Shown here piece after piece: positions 41,739 through 49,805 of a DNA stretch of 64,000 nt (positions are counted from its first letter, which is position 1; every line of letters begins with the position of its first letter). A program made the position numbers and the translations under genes. Under the pieces are notes generated by a model. It did not search any database. It was not told the origin of the DNA and saw nothing but the letters and a program-made list of their open reading frames with translations. This stretch comes from Gemmatirosa kalamazoonensis (GTDB lineage: Bacteria; Gemmatimonadota; Gemmatimonadetes; Gemmatimonadales; Gemmatimonadaceae): the NCBI RefSeq assembly GCF_000522985.1, contig NZ_CP007128.1:2402220-2466219 (forward strand). Direction: 5' to 3'.

Positions 41739-43217
41739 TCAACGCTCCTTGAGCTTGCGGCGGATGCGGCTGAGCGTCTCGGGCGTCATGCCGAGGTACG
41801 AGGCGAGCATGTGCTGCGGCACCCGGTCCACCATCCACGGATACCGCTCGGCGTAGTCGGCGTAGCGCTCCTCCGCCGACGCGTGGAGGTAGAGCGCCAT
41901 GCGCCGTTCCGTCGCGTCCCGACTGCGCTGCAGCCCCATCCGGAACCCGCGGCCCTGGTCGGGAGACGCCTCGAGCATGCGCTCGAACGAGTGGCCGTCG
42001 ATCATGAGCACCTCGGAGGGCTCGATCGCGACGATGTAGTAGGGCGTCGGGTTGCCCGTGGAGAAGCTCTGCAGGTCGCCGACCCACGCGCCCTCCTCGG
42101 AGAAGCGGAGGATGGACTCGTTGCCGTTCGCGTCGACGGAGTACCACCGGAAGAGGCCGCGCACGACGAACGCGCCATGCGTGGTGACCTCGCCGGCGCG
42201 CTGGTAGGCCTGCCCCTTCCGGAACGAGCGGGGGACGAAGAGCGTGCGCATCCTGGCGGCCGTCTCCGGCGGCACCCGGTCGCTCGGTGCGAGCGTCGCG
42301 AGGAGAAACTCGTACGGGTCGCGCTGCGCCGGTCGCTTCGCGTCAGGCGCCGCGGGGCCGGGGCGGGCGGTCGCCGCCGCCGACTCCTCCAGCGCGCGCA
42401 GCACCTCGCGCGCCGACGCCGGCCGCGCCGAGGGCTCGCGCTGCAGCAGCCGCGCGACGAGCGTCGCGAGCGCGGCCGGAACCTCGGGCCGCAGCTCGTC
42501 GAGCGGGCGCGGGATCTCGGTGAGCTGCGCCGCGAGGACGCGCATCGGCGTGGATCCCGCGAACGGCTGCGTGCCGGCGAGCATCTCGTAGCCCATGACG
42601 CCGAGCGCGTAGAGATCCGCGCGCGCGTCGACCTCGCGCTCGCCGGCGACCTGCTCCGGCGCCATGTAGCCGAGCGTGCCGATCCCGAGCCCGGTGGACG
42701 TTAGGCGGTCGCCGCCGCTGGACGGCTCGAGCGCACGCGCGACGCCGAAGTCGGCGAGGACGGCGTGGCCGTGCTGCAGGAGCACGTTCTCCGGCTTCAC
42801 GTCGCGATGCACGACGCCCGCCTCGTGCGCGCACGCGAGCGCGTCGGCGACCTCGCCGAGGATGCGCACCGCGTCGGCGATCGGCACGGGGCGCTCGCGC
42901 TCGAGCCGCGCGCGCAGCGATTCGCCGCGCACGAACGGCATCACGTAGAAGTGCAGCCCGTCCTGCGCGCCGGCGTGCAGCACGGGGAGGATGTGCGGGT
43001 GCTGCAGCCGCGCCGTGACGAGCATCTCGCGCCGGAACCGTTCCGCGCTCACGTCGTTCGCGAGCTCGGGCGGGAGCAGCTTCACGACGACCGGCCGCTC
43101 GAGCGCGCGCTCGGTGGCGAGGAAGAGTCGGCTCATGCCGCCAGGCGTCAGCTCGCGCTCGAGAGCGTAGCCGTCGCCGAGCGCGTGCTCGAGGCGAGCC
43201 TGAAGCGGCATCTCCAA
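41739..43217 (-). CDS. Ser/Thr protein kinase fused to a Crp/Fnr-type regulator
   Basis: A 492-residue single-chain protein. Residues about 15-275 are a Hanks-type kinase: LTPGGMSRLFLATER, the Lys in RPVVVKLLPPE, VVHRDVKPENVLL, LADFGVARAL, GYMAPEQVAG. The C-terminal 180 residues are a Crp/Fnr-like regulator: a cyclic-nucleotide-binding jelly roll (FRKGQAYQRAGEVTTHGAFV, GAWVGDLQSF) and a compact winged-helix recognition motif (VPQHMLASYLGMTPETLSRI). There is no membrane helix. A Pro/Ala linker joins the parts. It may phosphorylate itself or bind ligand and control DNA directly. AGGAG lies 5 nt before the TTG at 43217 and 11 nt before the ATG at 43211; either may start it. Confidence 0.88.
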   Translation of the reverse strand: MEMPLQARLEHALGDGYALERELTPGGMSRLFLATERALERPVVVKLLPPELANDVSAERFRREMLVTARLQHPHILPVLHAGAQDGLHFYVMPFVRGESLRARLERERPVPIADAVRILGEVADALACAHEAGVVHRDVKPENVLLQHGHAVLADFGVARALEPSSGGDRLTSTGLGIGTLGYMAPEQVAGEREVDARADLYALGVMGYEMLAGTQPFAGSTPMRVLAAQLTEIPRPLDELRPEVPAALATLVARLLQREPSARPASAREVLRALEESAAATARPGPAAPDAKRPAQRDPYEFLLATLAPSDRVPPETAARMRTLFVPRSFRKGQAYQRAGEVTTHGAFVVRGLFRWYSVDANGNESILRFSEEGAWVGDLQSFSTGNPTPYYIVAIEPSEVLMIDGHSFERMLEASPDQGRGFRMGLQRSRDATERRMALYLHASAEERYADYAERYPWMVDRVPQHMLASYLGMTPETLSRIRRKLKER

Positions 43218-43274
43218 GGGCGCTCCTCCCCTCGCGGTGTGCGGCCCAACCTAGGGCGCGGCGCCCGGCCGCGA

Positions 43275-43280
43275 TAGCTT
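43275..43280 (+). promoter_or_regulatory. -10-like hexamer TAGCTT before the FAH-family gene
   Basis: TAGCTT followed by GC, 31 bp before the ATG at 43312. A facing TAGGTT lies on the other strand near 43246-43251 before the kinase-Crp gene, so the 94-bp gap appears to hold divergent promoters. Confidence 0.3.
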
Positions 43281-43311
43281 GCCGTCGCCCCGCGCCCAAC
43301 CCGCTCCCGAC

Positions 43312-44133
43312 ATGCGACTCTACCGCACCGCCGGAACGCCGGTCCTCGAGATCGAGGGCCGATTCCATCCCCTCGCCGAAGCGTGGGACGCGCTGATCGC
43401 GCGCGAAGATCTCGTCGCCCATCTGCGTGCGGTGGCGTCGCGCGGCCGCGGCGGCGTGCGGCTCGACGAGGAGATCCTCGCGCCGGTGGACGGGCAGGAG
43501 GTGTGGGCCGCCGGCGTGACGTACTGGCGCAGCCGCACGGCGCGCATGGAGGAATCGAAGGACGCCGGCGGCGGCACGTTCTACGACCGCGTGTACGAGG
43601 CCGAGCGGCCGGAGCTCTTCTTCAAGGCCGCCGGGTGGCGCGTGCGCGGGCCGGGCGACGCGATCCGCGTGCGGCGCGACGCGCGATGGAGCGTGCCGGA
43701 GCCGGAGCTCGCGCTCGTCATCGGCCCGCGCGGCACGATCGTCGGCTACACGGCGGGCAACGACGTCAGCTCGCGCGACATCGAGGGCGAGAACCCGCTG
43801 TACCTGCCGCAGGCGAAGGTGTACGACGGCTCGTGCGCGCTGGGCCCCGCGATGCTCGTGGCCGAGCAGCCGTTAGGCAGCGAGACGCGCATCGCGGTGC
43901 GGATCGCGCGCGGCGGCGCGGCGGTGTTCGCGGGGGAGACGACGCTGGCGCAGATGCGGCGCACGCCGGAGGAGCTGGCGGCGTGGCTGTTCCGCGAGAC
44001 GAGCTTTCCGCGCGGCGCGGTGCTGCTCACGGGGACCGGTATCGTGCCGCCCGACGACTTCACGCTGGCGAGCGGCGACGAGGTGCGGATCGAGATCGAC
44101 GGGATCGGCGCGCTCGTGAACAGGGTGGAGTGA
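43312..44133 (+). CDS. fumarylacetoacetate hydrolase-family enzyme, probable 2-keto-3-deoxy-aldonate dehydratase
   Basis: A 273-residue FAH-superfamily protein. Metal ligands are in [11 protein letters not shown] (Glu) and [20 protein letters not shown] (Asp), and the Lys in [18 protein letters not shown]. The [17 protein letters not shown] stretch is typical of 2-keto-3-deoxy-D-arabinonate/xylonate dehydratases (KdaD/XylX type) rather than true FAH. This suits the nearby aldonate dehydratase and GntP permease: together they could convert an aldonate to an alpha-keto semialdehyde. The last dehydrogenase of that route is not in the window. The substrate is inferred. Confidence 0.8.
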   Translation: MRLYRTAGTPVLEIEGRFHPLAEAWDALIAREDLVAHLRAVASRGRGGVRLDEEILAPVDGQEVWAAGVTYWRSRTARMEESKDAGGGTFYDRVYEAERPELFFKAAGWRVRGPGDAIRVRRDARWSVPEPELALVIGPRGTIVGYTAGNDVSSRDIEGENPLYLPQAKVYDGSCALGPAMLVAEQPLGSETRIAVRIARGGAAVFAGETTLAQMRRTPEELAAWLFRETSFPRGAVLLTGTGIVPPDDFTLASGDEVRIEIDGIGALVNRVE

Positions 44134-44145
44134 GGTGCGAGGGGC

Positions 44146-44212
44146 GAGACGAGTACTGAATGGGGATCGCGGGATCTTGAAGGATCCGAAGATCCCCATT
44201 TCGTGCTCGTCT
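44146..44212. repeat. non-tandem inverted repeat between convergent genes
   Basis: Arms GAGACGAGTACTGAATGGGG-ATC and GATC-CCCATTTCGTGCTCGTCTC, with a smaller inner stem (GGATCTTGAAGGATCC). It lies between the FAH-family and kinase-TPR genes and probably terminates both. Confidence 0.8.
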
Positions 44213-44229
44213 CACAGCTCCTAACGAGC

Positions 44230-46688
44230 CTAACGCGATCGAGTCCGCGGCTCGCAGCTCGACGCCCGTGCCTCGCCCGGCGGGCCGAGCACGCGATAGA
44301 TCGCGCGACAGGCGTCGAACCGCGCGCGCGCGCCTCCGCCGTGTCGCCGCGCGCGCGCTCGGTCTCGCCGAGGTGGCCGAGGATGGACGCGCGCTGTGCC
44401 GTCGGGAACGACGTCACGCGCCCGAGCGAGTCCAGCGCCGTGCGCAGCACCGCGCGCGCCGAGTCGACGCGTCCGCGGCGCAGCAGCAGCTCGCCGAGGA
44501 CGTCGAGCGCGGGGACCATGCGCCAGAACGGGACGGTGCCGGCGGCCACGTAGCGCGCGAGCACGTCGCGAGCGCCGCGCTCGGCGACGTCGACGCGGCC
44601 GCGAAGCAGCGCGATCCGCGCGATGCCCAACAGATCGTCCGCGACGTCGGGGTGCCGGTCGTCGAGCGCGGCACGCTTGATGGCGAGCGACCGCGTGAAC
44701 AGCGTGTCCGCCTCGTCGAGTCGACCCGCGGCCGTCGCGGTGGCCCCGAGATCGGCGTAGCCGTTGGCGATCTCCGCGGCGCCGAGATCGGAGCGCACGC
44801 GCACGTCGAGCGCGCGACGATAGTGCCATTCCGCGCCCGCGATGTCGCCGCGGGCCAGCCGGACGTGGCCGATCGTCTCGTGCGCGTTCGCGAGCTGGGC
44901 GCGGTGCACGGCGCTGTCGCGAAGAATGTCGATCGCCTGCGCCGCGGCGCTCTCCGCGCCGGCGAGGTCGCCGAGCCGCTGCAGCGCGCGCGCGCGCCCG
45001 TGGAGGAAGACGGCCACGGCGGTGCTGCGCGGGCCCACTCGCGCGCGGATCACCGGCAGCGCGGAGTCGAGCTGCGCGAGCGCCGCCGACAGGTCGCCCG
45101 CGAGGCTCAGCGTCTCCGCATAGTCGGAGCGCATGTCGGCGACGGCGTATGCGTCGGGATGGTCGGCGATGCGCTGCGCCATCGCCTGGCCGGCGAGCCG
45201 TGTCGCCATGCGGAAGTCGCCGAGCCCACTGTAGCCCCGCGAGAGCGCGAACAGCACGTCGGAGCGCAGCGTGCCGCCGGCCGGGTCGGGTTTGACGAGG
45301 TACGAGCGGGCGACGCCGCTGTCGAGCAGACTGCGGAGCGAGCGGTCGTGTCCCGCACCCGCCTCGTACGGGTACGGGAGGTCGAGGAGGCCGAGGAGGA
45401 AGTTCGCCACCTCCGCGGTGCGCCGCGTCTCGCGTTCGGCACGACGGGCCTGCACCACCGCGGTGACGGTCGCGCCGACGAGCGTCGCGATCGCGAGCGC
45501 GCCGAGCGCCACGCCGCCGCGGTGGCGCCTAACGAACTTGCCGGCGCGGTACGTCCAGCCGTCGGGGCGCGCGCTCACCGGCAGGCCGCCGAGCCAGCGC
45601 GCGAGATCCGCGTCGAGCGCCTCGACGGAGCCGTAGCGGCGCGCGGGGTCGGTGCGCAGGCCGGCGAGCGCGATCGTGTCGAGGTCACCGCGCAGCTGTC
45701 GGCGGTGCGACTCGGGCGCGGCGTCGGATGGACGCACGGGCTCCGTCTCGAGCACCGCGCGCTCGAGGTCTCGCCACGATCGCGCCGCGCCGTGCGGCGG
45801 CCGGCCGGCGAGCAGGCGGTACAGCACGGCGGCGAGCGAGTACACGTCGCTCGTCACCGTCGGCGCCTCGCCGCGGAACTGCTCCGGGCTGGCGTAGGCC
45901 GGGGTGAGCATGCGCGACGTCGCCAGCCCCGAGGCGTCGGCGCGGTCGCGTGCGAGCGCGTCGTCGGCGAGCGGCCGCGCGATGCCGAAGTCGACGAGCT
46001 TCACGACCCCGTCGTCGGTCACGAGCACGTTCGACGGCTTGAGGTCGCGGTGGACGACGAGCCGCTGGTGCGCGTAGCGCACCGCGCCGCACACCTGGCG
46101 CAGCAGCGCGACGCGTCCGCGCACGTCCAGCCGCCGCGCGTCGCACCACGCGTCGATCGGCACGCCGTCGACGAACTCCATGGCGTAGTACGGGCTTCCG
46201 TCGGCGGTGACGCCGCCGTCGAGCAGGCGCGCGATGCCCGGGTGGTCGAGCCCCGCGAGGAGCTCGCGCTCGCGGCGGAAGCGGCCCGACAGTCGCGCGC
46301 GGTCGACCGAGTCGCGGACGATCTTCAGCGCGGCGCGTCGCGCGAACGCCCCGTCGGCGCGCTCCGCCTCGTACACCTCGCCCATGCCGCCGGCACCGAC
46401 GAAGCGGACCACGCGCCACGGCCCGACGTGCGTGCCTTCCGTCAGGCCGACGCGTGGCGGCGACAGGCCGCCGGGCGGCAGCGGCGGCGCGTCGAACATC
46501 GACGCCGGCTCGTCGGCCGCGGCGAGCCACCGTCGGACGTCGGCCGCGAGCTCCGCGTCGTCGGCGCAGCGCTCGGCGACGAGCCGCTCGCGCGACGCCG
46601 CGTCGAGGTCGAGCGCGGCGTCGACGATGTCCGACGCGCGCCGCCACCGCGCCGCGACGTCGGACCCGACGTCGGACGCGTCATTCAC
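44230..46688 (-). CDS. Ser/Thr protein kinase with membrane anchor and TPR-rich C terminus (frameshift near the end)
   Basis: About 818 residues after repair. Kinase domain about 90-360: FVGAGGMGEVYEAERADG, ALKIVRDSVD, VVHRDLKPSNVLV, LVDFGIARPL, PAYASPEQFRG. A membrane helix (VALGALAIATLVGATVTAVV) is near 400. The periplasmic part consists of tetratricopeptide-like repeats (for example YSGLGDFRMATRLAGQAM). As written, the frame runs on antisense into the FAH gene to 43746. Removing one CG unit from the (CG)6 tract at 44321-44332 gives ARARFDACRAIYRVLGPPGE and a stop at 44230, which is the natural end. Start GTG at 46688 overlaps the ECF sigma gene by 8 bp, so the two form an operon. Confidence 0.85.
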
Positions 46689-47283
46689 GGAGCGCGGCCT
46701 CGAGCCACGCGCGCGCGCGCCGCCAGTCGCGATTCACGGTGCGCGCGCTGACGCCGAGCACCGCGGCCGTCTCGTCCTCGGACAGACCGCCGAAGAAGCG
46801 GCACTCGACGATGCGCTGCAGCCGCGGGTCGAGCGCCGTCAGCCGGTCCATCGCGTCGTCCAGCGCGAGCATCGTCACCGACCACTCCTCCGGGGACGCG
46901 TCGGCGAGCTTCAGCGTCGGGCGCGCGCCGATGCCCGCGCGGGCGTCGCGGCGCTCGGCGAGGCCGCGGCGCGCGTGGTCGACGAGCACGCGGCGCATGA
47001 CGCGCGACGCGACGGCGAGGAAGTGCGTGCGGTCGCGCAGCGGGGGACCGGACGGCTCGTCGAGGCGCAGCCAGGCCTCGTGCACGAGCGCGGTGGGAGA
47101 GAGCGTGTGCCCCGGCCGCTCGCGCCGCATGTGGCGCTCGGCGATCCCGCGCAGCGCGTCGTAGACGAGCGGCGCGAGTCGCTCCATCGCGTCCGCCTCG
47201 CCGCCGTGCCAGGCGTGCAGCAGCGCGGTGATCTCGCCAGCCGGCGCCGGCGACGCGGGATCGCGGTCGAAGTCGGAGCACAC
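46681..47283 (-). CDS. ECF sigma factor (TIGR02999-like, kinase-linked)
   Basis: A 200-residue sigma factor. Region 2: LAPLVYDALRGIAERHMRRE, SPTALVHEAWLRLDE and HFLAVASRVMRRVLVDHARR. Region 4: DPRLQRIVECRFFGGLSEDE, AAVLGVSARTVNRDWRRARA. The long region-2/4 spacing and the linked Ser/Thr kinase gene are typical of this ECF group, in which the kinase rather than a classical anti-sigma factor probably controls activity. Start GTG at 47283. The C terminus includes an in-frame (CG)6 tract. Confidence 0.9.
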   Translation of the reverse strand: MCSDFDRDPASPAPAGEITALLHAWHGGEADAMERLAPLVYDALRGIAERHMRRERPGHTLSPTALVHEAWLRLDEPSGPPLRDRTHFLAVASRVMRRVLVDHARRGLAERRDARAGIGARPTLKLADASPEEWSVTMLALDDAMDRLTALDPRLQRIVECRFFGGLSEDETAAVLGVSARTVNRDWRRARAWLEAALRE

Positions 47284-47405
47284 GGGGCGAGCTTGGCGCC
47301 ACCGGGGGCGCCGCGCAAGTCGATTTGGCGAGCCCTCCGCCCATTCTGCGCATCTCCGGGCGCCCACGCTCGTGCCGTCCGCGCACCTCAGCTCAGGAGC
47401 CGCCG

Positions 47406-48113
47406 ATGTCGCCCCGTCCGCGTCCCACCTCCCGATGCCTCGCGTTCACGCTCGTCCTCTCGCTTCTCGCCGCAGCGCCCGCCCATGCGCAGTACAGCCT
47501 CATGATCGGCGACAACGACGGCTTCGGGTTCGGGCTCCCCGACAACGCGAGCCTGCCGTGCATCAACGGCATTCCCACGAGCTGCCGATGGCCGGGCCCC
47601 GGGACGGCCGGCTCGCTGTACGACGGCCGCAGCGCCGCCGAGCAGGCGGCGACGAACGGCGCCGAGATCACCGACGTCTGGTCCGCTTTGTGGCCACAGT
47701 TCGGCCCGAACAACTTCACGATCGGCCACGTGATCTTCCCGGTGTCCGTTCCCATCACGGCCGCGACGCTCACGGTGGACTTCGGGGACTTCCAGGCGGC
47801 GCAGGCGGCGGGCACACTGCTCGTCGACTTCAATGGCGTGTCGCAGAACTGGGCGTTCCAGGACGGATTCCTGAGGACGCAGGTCCGCACGTTCGTCCTC
47901 GACCCGGCCGTGATCGCGTCGATCAACGCGCTCGGCGGGCTGCAGATCACCCTCGACCATACGACGTCGTCCGACCTGATCGCGTTCGACTACTTCCAGC
48001 TCGACGCGACGACGCAGGGCGTGCCGTCGTCGGTGCCGGAGCCGGCGAGCCTCGTGCTCCTGGCGCCGGGGCTCGCGCTGCTCGGCGTGGCGGCGCGGCG
48101 GCGGCGCGCCTAA
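47406..48113 (+). CDS. PEP-CTERM sorting domain protein
   Basis: A 235-residue secreted protein. Signal peptide at 1-29 (ending AHAQ). The C terminus has the sorting signal VPEPASLVLLAPGLALLGVA followed by Arg residues, recognised by exosortase. The body is beta-rich without catalytic motifs and is probably an extracellular matrix component. The stop codon TAA lies inside a GCCTAACG octamer. No exosortase gene is in the window. Confidence 0.88.
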   Translation: MSPRPRPTSRCLAFTLVLSLLAAAPAHAQYSLMIGDNDGFGFGLPDNASLPCINGIPTSCRWPGPGTAGSLYDGRSAAEQAATNGAEITDVWSALWPQFGPNNFTIGHVIFPVSVPITAATLTVDFGDFQAAQAAGTLLVDFNGVSQNWAFQDGFLRTQVRTFVLDPAVIASINALGGLQITLDHTTSSDLIAFDYFQLDATTQGVPSSVPEPASLVLLAPGLALLGVAARRRRA

Positions 48114-48147
48114 CGAAGTGCCTGATGATCCGGGACGCCGGCCGCGC

Positions 48148-49161
48148 TCACGACGCGGCCGGCGATTCCCAGCGCCCGCTCTCCACGGAGCGGAAGATCG
48201 CGTCGATGACCGCCATGTTCGCGATCGCGTCCTCGAGCGGCACGGGCACCGGCCCCTCCCCGCGCACCGCGGCGGCGAAGCGGTCGGCCTGCAGGGTGAA
48301 CTGGTCGTACGCGCCGACGGCGATGCTCTCGACGCCGGTGCCCAACACGTCGCGGCCGTCGTCGACGAGCAGGCGCGTGGGGTGGTCGCCCGGTGGGCTG
48401 AACGGGATCTCGAGCTCGATGCGGCCGGCGGTGCCGAGGATCTGCACGCGCTGGTGGTGCACGATCTGCCCGCCGACGCCGAACGTCGCCATGCCGGTGG
48501 GGAAGCGCAGCAGCCCCGCGGCGAGTCGGTCGACACCGAACTCGGGATCGCGCTCGAGCGTGCCGACGACCTCGGCCGGCTCCGCGCCGAACAGCCAGCG
48601 CGACATCGTGATCGGGTAGCAGCCGACGTCGAGCAGCACGCCGCCGCCCCACTCGACGCGGTTGCGCACGTCGGACGGGTCGCGCCGGTGATAGCTGAAG
48701 TGGCCGGTGACGAGCTTCAGCTCCCCGATGCGCCCCGACCGCACGACGTCGCGCGCGACGTGCCACTGCGGGTGCGTCCGCACCATGAACGCCTCGGCGA
48801 TCTGCACGCCGGCGCGGTCGCGCGCGGCGACGAGCGCGCGGGCCTCGTCGGCGGTCAGCGCGATGGGCTTCTCGCACAGCACGTGCTTGCCGGCGGCCGC
48901 GGCGCGCTCGGACCACGGCACGTGCAGGTGGTTCGGCAGCGGATTGTAGACGGCGTCGATCTCGGGGTCGGCGAGCAGCTCCTCGTAGGACCCGTAGGCG
49001 CGCGGGATGCCTAAGGCGTCGGCGGCGGCGCGCGCCTTCGCGAGGTCGCGCGAGGCGATGGCGTCGACGCGGCACGCCGCGCTCCGCTGCATCGCGGGGA
49101 TCACGCGCCGCACCGCGATGCTCGCCGCGCCGAGGACGCCCCAGCGCAACGGCGCCGTCAC
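48148..49161 (-). CDS. Gfo/Idh/MocA oxidoreductase (cytoplasmic)
   Basis: A 337-residue dehydrogenase without export signal. WGVLGAASIAVRRVIPAMQR gives the Rossmann motif, then YNPLPNHLHVPWSERAAAAG, and the catalytic Lys in HVLCEKPIAL. The C-terminal domain has GGGVLLDVGCYPITMSRWLF. It resembles D-xylose/aldose dehydrogenases of the family (NADP). It may feed the sugar-acid route at 34-44 kb, but this is not proven. Start GTG at 49161 overlaps the RidA-like gene stop by four bases. Confidence 0.85.
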   Translation of the reverse strand: MTAPLRWGVLGAASIAVRRVIPAMQRSAACRVDAIASRDLAKARAAADALGIPRAYGSYEELLADPEIDAVYNPLPNHLHVPWSERAAAAGKHVLCEKPIALTADEARALVAARDRAGVQIAEAFMVRTHPQWHVARDVVRSGRIGELKLVTGHFSYHRRDPSDVRNRVEWGGGVLLDVGCYPITMSRWLFGAEPAEVVGTLERDPEFGVDRLAAGLLRFPTGMATFGVGGQIVHHQRVQILGTAGRIELEIPFSPPGDHPTRLLVDDGRDVLGTGVESIAVGAYDQFTLQADRFAAAVRGEGPVPVPLEDAIANMAVIDAIFRSVESGRWESPAAS

Positions 49162-49622
49162 GGCGCGCCGGCGCCGCGCACGGCGAGGCACTCGATCTCG
49201 ACGCGGCCGTTGCGCGCGAGGCCATTGACGCCGACCGCGCTGCGGGCCGGCTTGTGCTTCGGGAAGAACGTCGTGTACACCTCGTTCATGGCGCCCCACT
49301 CCGCCATGTCGGCGAGGAATACGGTGCACTTCACGACGTCGTCCATCGTGGCGCCCACCTTCTCGAGCGCGGCCCGGACGTTCGTGAGCGCCTGCCGGGT
49401 CTCGGGGCCGATGCCGCCGCCGGCCAGCGCACCGTCGGCGCCCGTGCCGAGCATGCCGCTCAGGTAGATCGTCTCGCCGACGCGCACGTACTGCGACAGC
49501 GGCGCGGCGGCGCTCGCCGCGGCGAACTCGGCGCGCGCGACAGGATCCTTCGTGACCGGCTGCGCAAAGAGCGCGACGGGCAGCGCGAGCGCGGCGAGCG
49601 CGGACAGGATGCGGAGGCTCAT
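49158..49622 (-). CDS. RidA-family protein, exported
   Basis: A 154-residue protein with a signal peptide (LSALAALALPVALFAQ). The RidA core includes YVRVGETIYLSGMLGTGADG, the conserved Arg/Asn and Glu surfaces near NVRAALEKVGATMDDVVKCT, and PARSAVGVNGLARNGRVEIE. Canonical RidA deaminates reactive enamines in the cytoplasm; exported versions are less understood. It overlaps the next gene (GTGA), so the two form an operon. Confidence 0.85.
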   Translation of the reverse strand: MSLRILSALAALALPVALFAQPVTKDPVARAEFAAASAAAPLSQYVRVGETIYLSGMLGTGADGALAGGGIGPETRQALTNVRAALEKVGATMDDVVKCTVFLADMAEWGAMNEVYTTFFPKHKPARSAVGVNGLARNGRVEIECLAVRGAGAP

Positions 49623-49671
49623 GGGTGGATTGGGGAAGGTTCTCGGTCGCCTCTCTTTTTCGATAGGATGA

Positions 49672-49805
49672 ACAGGACGGACAGGATGAAAACCAACAAG
49701 AAAAGCAGTGCTGTTGTTGTTGGTTCTCATCCTGTCCGTCCTGTTCATCCTGTCAAAGAAGGAACGGCACCATCATCCTGTCCGTCGTGCACGATCCTGT
49801 CAGTA
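49672..49805. repeat. hairpin of CAGGACGGACAGGATGAA-type units
   Basis: GATAGGATGAACAGGACGGA-CAGGATGAAAACCAACAAG pairs with GTTGTTGGTTCTCATCCTGT-CCGTCCTGTTCATCCTGTC. The centre has ACCAACAAG...TGTTGGT. Further unpaired copies of CATCCTGTCCG follow up to 49802. It lies between the start of the RidA gene and the stop of the gamma-glutamyltransferase gene. Confidence 0.88.

Noticed and set aside
43746-44229. A C-terminal extension of the kinase-TPR protein running antisense through the FAH-family gene
   Set aside because: It is produced by the (CG)6 frameshift; the other frame ends naturally at 44230 with TPR-like sequence, and the extension is Ser/Arg-rich antisense code.
46700-46720. A fourth (CG)6 frameshift, in the ECF sigma gene
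   Set aside because: The tract is in frame there (DWRRARAWLEAAL is intact), so (CG)6 alone does not mean a break.
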